A stretch of DNA of 37,569 nt, from assembly GCA_002862405.1 (NCBI GenBank), contig PKCZ01000090.1:1-37569 (forward strand), in the 5' to 3' direction. The DNA is from Pseudomonadota bacterium. Its GTDB lineage: Bacteria > Pseudomonadota > Gammaproteobacteria > Pseudomonadales > Halieaceae. The translations under genes and the position numbers were made by a program. Positions 35,256 through 37,569 of this stretch are shown piece by piece (position 1 is the stretch's first letter; every line of letters starts with the position of its first letter). Under the pieces are notes generated by a model. The model worked only from the letters and a program-made list of their open reading frames with translations, did no database searches and was not told the DNA's origin.

Positions 35256-35278
35256 TGACACTAAGCCATCGGATGGAG
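35246..35278 (+). promoter_or_regulatory. Hairpin spanning lpoA stop and yraN Shine-Dalgarno
   Basis: Arms CTCCATC-T-GATG (35246-35257) and CATC-G-GATGGAG (35267-35278) pair over 12 positions with one G-U, around a 9-base loop. The 5' arm contains the lpoA TGA (35253-35255); the 3' arm contains most of the GGAGG that serves yraN (35275-35279). Ribosomes finishing lpoA would open the stem, so translational coupling is likely. No T-run follows, which argues against a terminator. Confidence 0.65.
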
Positions 35279-35288
35279 GTTTATACCA

Positions 35289-35666
35289 ATGACTTACTCA
35301 AGCGGGGCCTACTCGGAGCAGCGCGCTCGCCAGCTGATCGTATTGAGGGGAGCGACTGTTATCGCGCGCAATTACACCAGTCGATTCGGGGAAATCGATC
35401 TCATAGTCCTTGATAGCGACAGGCTGGCATTCATTGAATTGCGATATCGTAGCCGCTCCAACTTCGGGTCAGCCCTGGCGTCGGTGTCTCCCGTCAAGCA
35501 GCAGAAGGTATTGATGACAGCTCAAATGTTTTTGGCGTCGCATGAGAACTATTGCAATCGATATTGTCGGTTTGACATCATCGCCTTTGACGGCCCCCGC
35601 GGTAGTGTAAGCGCGCAGTGGCTAAAAGGAGCCTTTGGCTTAGCCGAGCACCCGAACTATGAGTAA
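35289..35666 (+). CDS. yraN: YraN-family (UPF0102) endonuclease-like protein
   Basis: 125 residues. The restriction-endonuclease-like core is visible as RNYTSRFGEIDLIVLDSDRL then AFIELRYRSRSNFGSALASV, with the acidic D and E-x-R pattern usual for gammaproteobacterial YraN, and CRFDIIAFDG near the C-terminus. Cellular role is not established; the fold suggests nucleic-acid binding or cleavage. GGAGG precedes the ATG but lies in a hairpin with the lpoA end. The gene overlaps diaA by eight bases. Confidence 0.93.
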   Translation: MTYSSGAYSEQRARQLIVLRGATVIARNYTSRFGEIDLIVLDSDRLAFIELRYRSRSNFGSALASVSPVKQQKVLMTAQMFLASHENYCNRYCRFDIIAFDGPRGSVSAQWLKGAFGLAEHPNYE

Positions 35667-36201
35667 TTTTGACACCGTCGCAAAACTGTTCCATGAGCAC
35701 ATCGAATATTTGAGCTTGTCTGCAGACGCGATCGCTGATGTTTGCGATACGGCCGCAGCTCATCTTGCCAATGCCATCGTGTCAGAAAAAAAGGTCTTCT
35801 CTATCGGCGTAGGTTTAGATGCATCTACTGCCTTGTCTTTTTGCCAGCTCATTCGTGCCGGGCTTTGGTTGGAACGGCCATCCCTACCCGTCATTGAGCT
35901 CACAGCCACACGAGCGGAACCTGCCGGTGCGGGCGTATCGTGGGTAACACGAGAGTTAAACAGCTTGGGGCAACCGGGGGACGTTGCTGTCGTTTGGGGG
36001 TCGCAACTAACGCCTGACGATGTCAACACATTGAGCGTCGCGGCGGAACAACGCAACATTCAGGTGTTTTGGGTCGGAACGCAGGGCCCAACGATGAGCT
36101 TGAACTTTACTGAGACTGACGCACAAATGCGCTATAGCCTGTCGAACATTACCGCACTCACCATGGCACGCGTGACGGAGACACATCTCTTCGGCGCCTA
36201 A
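35659..36201 (+). CDS. SIS-domain protein, DiaA/GmhA-like (divergent)
   Basis: 180 residues with an N-terminal helix and one SIS domain. Position directly after yraN matches diaA (yraO), whose product binds DnaA and helps timely initiation. The core is divergent: where DiaA and GmhA have a GNGGSAADA-type phosphosugar loop, this protein has SIGVGLDASTA (about 49-59). It ends NITALTMARVTETHLFGA. The substitutions argue against phosphoheptose isomerase activity and leave a structural DnaA-binding role as an inference from context. The gene that usually follows, for the BON-domain lipoprotein DolP, is missing. Confidence 0.75.
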   Translation: MSNFDTVAKLFHEHIEYLSLSADAIADVCDTAAAHLANAIVSEKKVFSIGVGLDASTALSFCQLIRAGLWLERPSLPVIELTATRAEPAGAGVSWVTRELNSLGQPGDVAVVWGSQLTPDDVNTLSVAAEQRNIQVFWVGTQGPTMSLNFTETDAQMRYSLSNITALTMARVTETHLFGA

Positions 36202-36228
36202 TCCCGCTACATTGGCGTTAGGGAATTT

Positions 36229-36624
36229 CTACTTAACGAGCTTCAAAAAAGGTCTTCGGGCAGAGCCTGGACCAATTGGGTCCGGATCCGGCGGTGGCGT
36301 GGGATCGCCAAGCTCGTCGTCGTCATCAAAGATCATGCCCTGCCCATTTTCACGTGCGTAAATTCCTAAGATGCTATCGAGAGGTAAAAAGACATCGAGT
36401 GGTACGCCGCCAAATCGGCCGCTGAAGGACACCGCATCATTACCTAAGTGAAGGCTCATAACAGCCGTGGGCGATACATTCAAAACAATTTGTCCGTCGG
36501 TGACATAATCCCCGGGGACCACTACGCCCTCAGCGGCTGCGTCAATCAATACATGGGGGGTGCAATTGTTATCAACAATCCAGTCGTAGATGGCTCGAAC
36601 AACGTAGGGTTTACTTGGCGTCAC
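36229..36624 (-). CDS. sspB: ClpXP adaptor SspB (stringent starvation protein B)
   Basis: 131 residues from a GTG at 36624 with a strong GGAGG upstream. The frame is open for 56 more codons, but they lie inside sspA. The globular domain begins YVVRAIYDWIVDNNCTPHVL and continues with GDYVTDGQIVLNVSP and the SGRFGGVPLDVFLPLDSILG segment. An acidic/Pro linker leads to the C-terminal RPFLKLVK, the ClpX-binding tail of the family. SspB delivers SsrA-tagged proteins to ClpXP. It follows sspA with a 16-bp gap. Confidence 0.96.
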   Translation of the reverse strand: MTPSKPYVVRAIYDWIVDNNCTPHVLIDAAAEGVVVPGDYVTDGQIVLNVSPTAVMSLHLGNDAVSFSGRFGGVPLDVFLPLDSILGIYARENGQGMIFDDDDELGDPTPPPDPDPIGPGSARRPFLKLVK

Positions 36625-36640
36625 TCGAGTCCCTCCTGAT

Positions 36641-37294
36641 TCAAGCGCGCATTTCTCGCTCTTGTATCGACAGGCTTTCCTGGAATGCGTCTCTGCCGAA
36701 AAGACTATCCATGTACCCGTAAAAGGGCTTGGTTTGCTTGCTCGCCTTGATGTCCACACCCAGCGCAGGTAGGCGCCACAAAATAGGGGCAATACAACAG
36801 TCTACGAGCGTGAACTCCTCGCTCATAAAGAAAGGCTTCTCAGCAAAGATTGGCGATAACGCCGTCAAACTGTCACCTAGGTCGCGGCGAGCGACGGCGA
36901 CATCACTGCCTTTAGAAGAATAAAGAATCGTATCGACCAGCGAGCACCAGTCGCGCTCAACTCGATACATAAAAAGCCGGCTCTCTGCCCGAGCCACAGG
37001 ATAAACCGGCAGCAGCGGAGGATGCGGGAAACGCTCGTCCAAGTACTCCATCATGACTTTTGACTCATAGAGAACCAAATCTCGATCAATGAGTGTAGGC
37101 ATGGTGTTGTAGGGGTTTAAGTCACCCAGCTCGGGTACTAATACGCCGTCTTCGCTTTCAACGAGATCAACCGATACACCTTTCTCGGCCAATACAATAC
37201 GAACTCGATGGCTGTAGTGGCTGGTGCTATCAGAAAAGAGGGTCATCGCAGAGCGTTTTGACACAGCCCCTGACGCATCATCGGCTAACTTCAT
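36641..37294 (-). CDS. sspA: Stringent starvation protein A
   Basis: 217 residues from the ATG at 37294, with CGGAG upstream. An upstream in-frame start at 37336 lies within the petC-sspA hairpin and is rejected. It has a glutathione-transferase fold without the catalytic residue: KRSAMTLFSDSTSHYSHRVR near the start, PYNTMPTLIDRDLVLYESKV, and the helical C-terminal half FTLVDCCIAPILWRLPALGV. In Escherichia coli SspA binds RNA polymerase and acts on stationary-phase and acid-stress genes. The order petC-sspA-sspB is common in gammaproteobacteria. Confidence 0.96.
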   Translation of the reverse strand: MKLADDASGAVSKRSAMTLFSDSTSHYSHRVRIVLAEKGVSVDLVESEDGVLVPELGDLNPYNTMPTLIDRDLVLYESKVMMEYLDERFPHPPLLPVYPVARAESRLFMYRVERDWCSLVDTILYSSKGSDVAVARRDLGDSLTALSPIFAEKPFFMSEEFTLVDCCIAPILWRLPALGVDIKASKQTKPFYGYMDSLFGRDAFQESLSIQEREMRA

Positions 37295-37319
37295 GAAGAA
37301 CTCCGAGCGGAATGAGAGA

Positions 37320-37351
37320 TAACAAAGGCGGAGCAAGCTCAGCCTTTGTTA
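37320..37351 (-). terminator. Terminator or attenuator between petC and sspA
   Basis: A long hairpin with a 10-bp perfect stem (AACAAAGGC/GCCTTTGTT plus a flanking A-T pair), one mismatch and a further GAGC/GCTC stem with a 2-base loop. The T-rich 3' arm on the minus strand suits termination of the cytochrome bc1 transcript. It is only about 25 bases from the sspA start, leaving no room for a full promoter after it, so partial read-through is likely. Confidence 0.65.
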
Positions 37352-37371
37352 ATTATGCCCGTCGAGACGGA

Positions 37372-37569
37372 TTAGTGCACGTCTTTCCAGTATTCGCGGT
37401 TCAGTGCCCAGGCGATGATGAAGAAGATCGTGAGGAACGACATGACCTTTTTACCCATTTCAATTCGGGTTTGTTTAAACGGCTCCGCGGTGTAAGCCAA
37501 GAAGTTTACCAAGTCGTACATCGCATCATCAAACTGGTCCGTGGTCATAATGCCCGCAGACGCCACTTC
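37372..37569 (-). CDS. petC: Cytochrome c1, C-terminal end (5' part outside window)
   Basis: 65 residues are visible, ending at 37372; the gene continues off the right edge. The segment DAMYDLVNFLAYTAEP precedes TRIEMGKKVMSFLTIFFIIA and WALNREYWKDVH, the typical C-terminal membrane anchor of the cytochrome c1 subunit of the bc1 complex. The haem site lies outside the window. Context (sspA next) supports petC. Confidence 0.9.
   Translation of the reverse strand, partial: EVASAGIMTTDQFDDAMYDLVNFLAYTAEPFKQTRIEMGKKVMSFLTIFFIIAWALNREYWKDVH

Noticed and set aside
35430-35460. E-L-R instead of E-x-K in the YraN core
   Set aside because: Gammaproteobacterial YraN proteins commonly have Arg here (FVEVRYR in Escherichia coli, from memory), so it is not unusual.
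36625-36792. N-terminal extension of sspB
   Set aside because: It overlaps sspA, and a strong Shine-Dalgarno marks the GTG at 36624.
1-37569. CRISPR arrays, tRNA or rRNA genes, insertion sequences, prophage or toxin-antitoxin genes
   Set aside because: None seen by eye on either strand; no spaced direct-repeat array, transposase, integrase or tRNA-like cloverleaf was recognised.

Overview
The window reads as chromosome of a Gram-negative gammaproteobacterium. The evidence is a complete dcw (division and cell wall) cluster with a meso-diaminopimelate-type MurE (DNPR motif), LpxC for lipid A, a bacterial type A RNase P RNA, sspAB beside cytochrome c1, and an lpoA-yraN-diaA unit. From memory, the order sspAB / diaA-yraN-lpoA / rsmI / rnpB / mraZ...ftsZ-lpxC / M23 peptidase / secA / argJ / mutT resembles Pseudomonas and relatives more than Escherichia. 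I lean towards a marine lineage such as Cellvibrionales/Halieaceae, but this is an inference from gene order and protein style, not a computed placement.

Layout. (1) 1-6.6 kb is an accessory-like metabolic stretch. It holds a partial FadE/DmdC-type acyl-CoA dehydrogenase (minus), a divergent LysR regulator, a 581-residue protein joining a prolyl-4-hydroxylase-like 2-oxoglutarate/Fe(II) oxygenase to a tubulin-tyrosine-ligase-like ATP-grasp region, and malate synthase G. (2) 6.6-9.0 kb holds a type IV pilin with a good sigma-54 promoter, then prepilin peptidase pilD and coaE. The pilB and pilC genes usually found between pilA and pilD are absent. (3) 9.0-31.9 kb is one long minus-strand run of tightly packed, mostly overlapping genes. 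Read in transcription order it is mraZ-rsmH-ftsL-ftsI-murE-murF-mraY-murD-ftsW-murG-murC-ddlB-ftsQ-ftsA-ftsZ-lpxC-(M23 peptidase)-secA-argJ-mutT. Its promoter can be read directly: a -35/-10 pair with 17-bp spacing overlaps 10-bp-periodic MraZ boxes. (4) 32.0-32.6 kb is rnpB (minus) with its own promoter and Rho-independent terminator, preceded by rsmI. (5) 33.5-36.2 kb (plus) is lpoA-yraN-diaA, divergent from rsmI. (6) 36.2-37.6 kb (minus) is sspB and sspA behind the 3' end of the cytochrome c1 gene.

Most of the window is ordinary, well-conserved core genome. The parts most worth a second look are the oxygenase/ATP-grasp fusion with its altered ATP-grasp signature, the hairpin that buries the yraN ribosome-binding site across the lpoA stop codon, the bare pilA-pilD junction, the tandem hairpins ahead of secA, the hairpin between petC and sspA, and an unexplained palindromic block between rnpB and the mraZ promoter. 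Several genes need starts shorter than their longest frame: mraZ (GTG), rsmI (TTG), sspB (GTG), murE, murC, ftsQ, sspA and lpoA.
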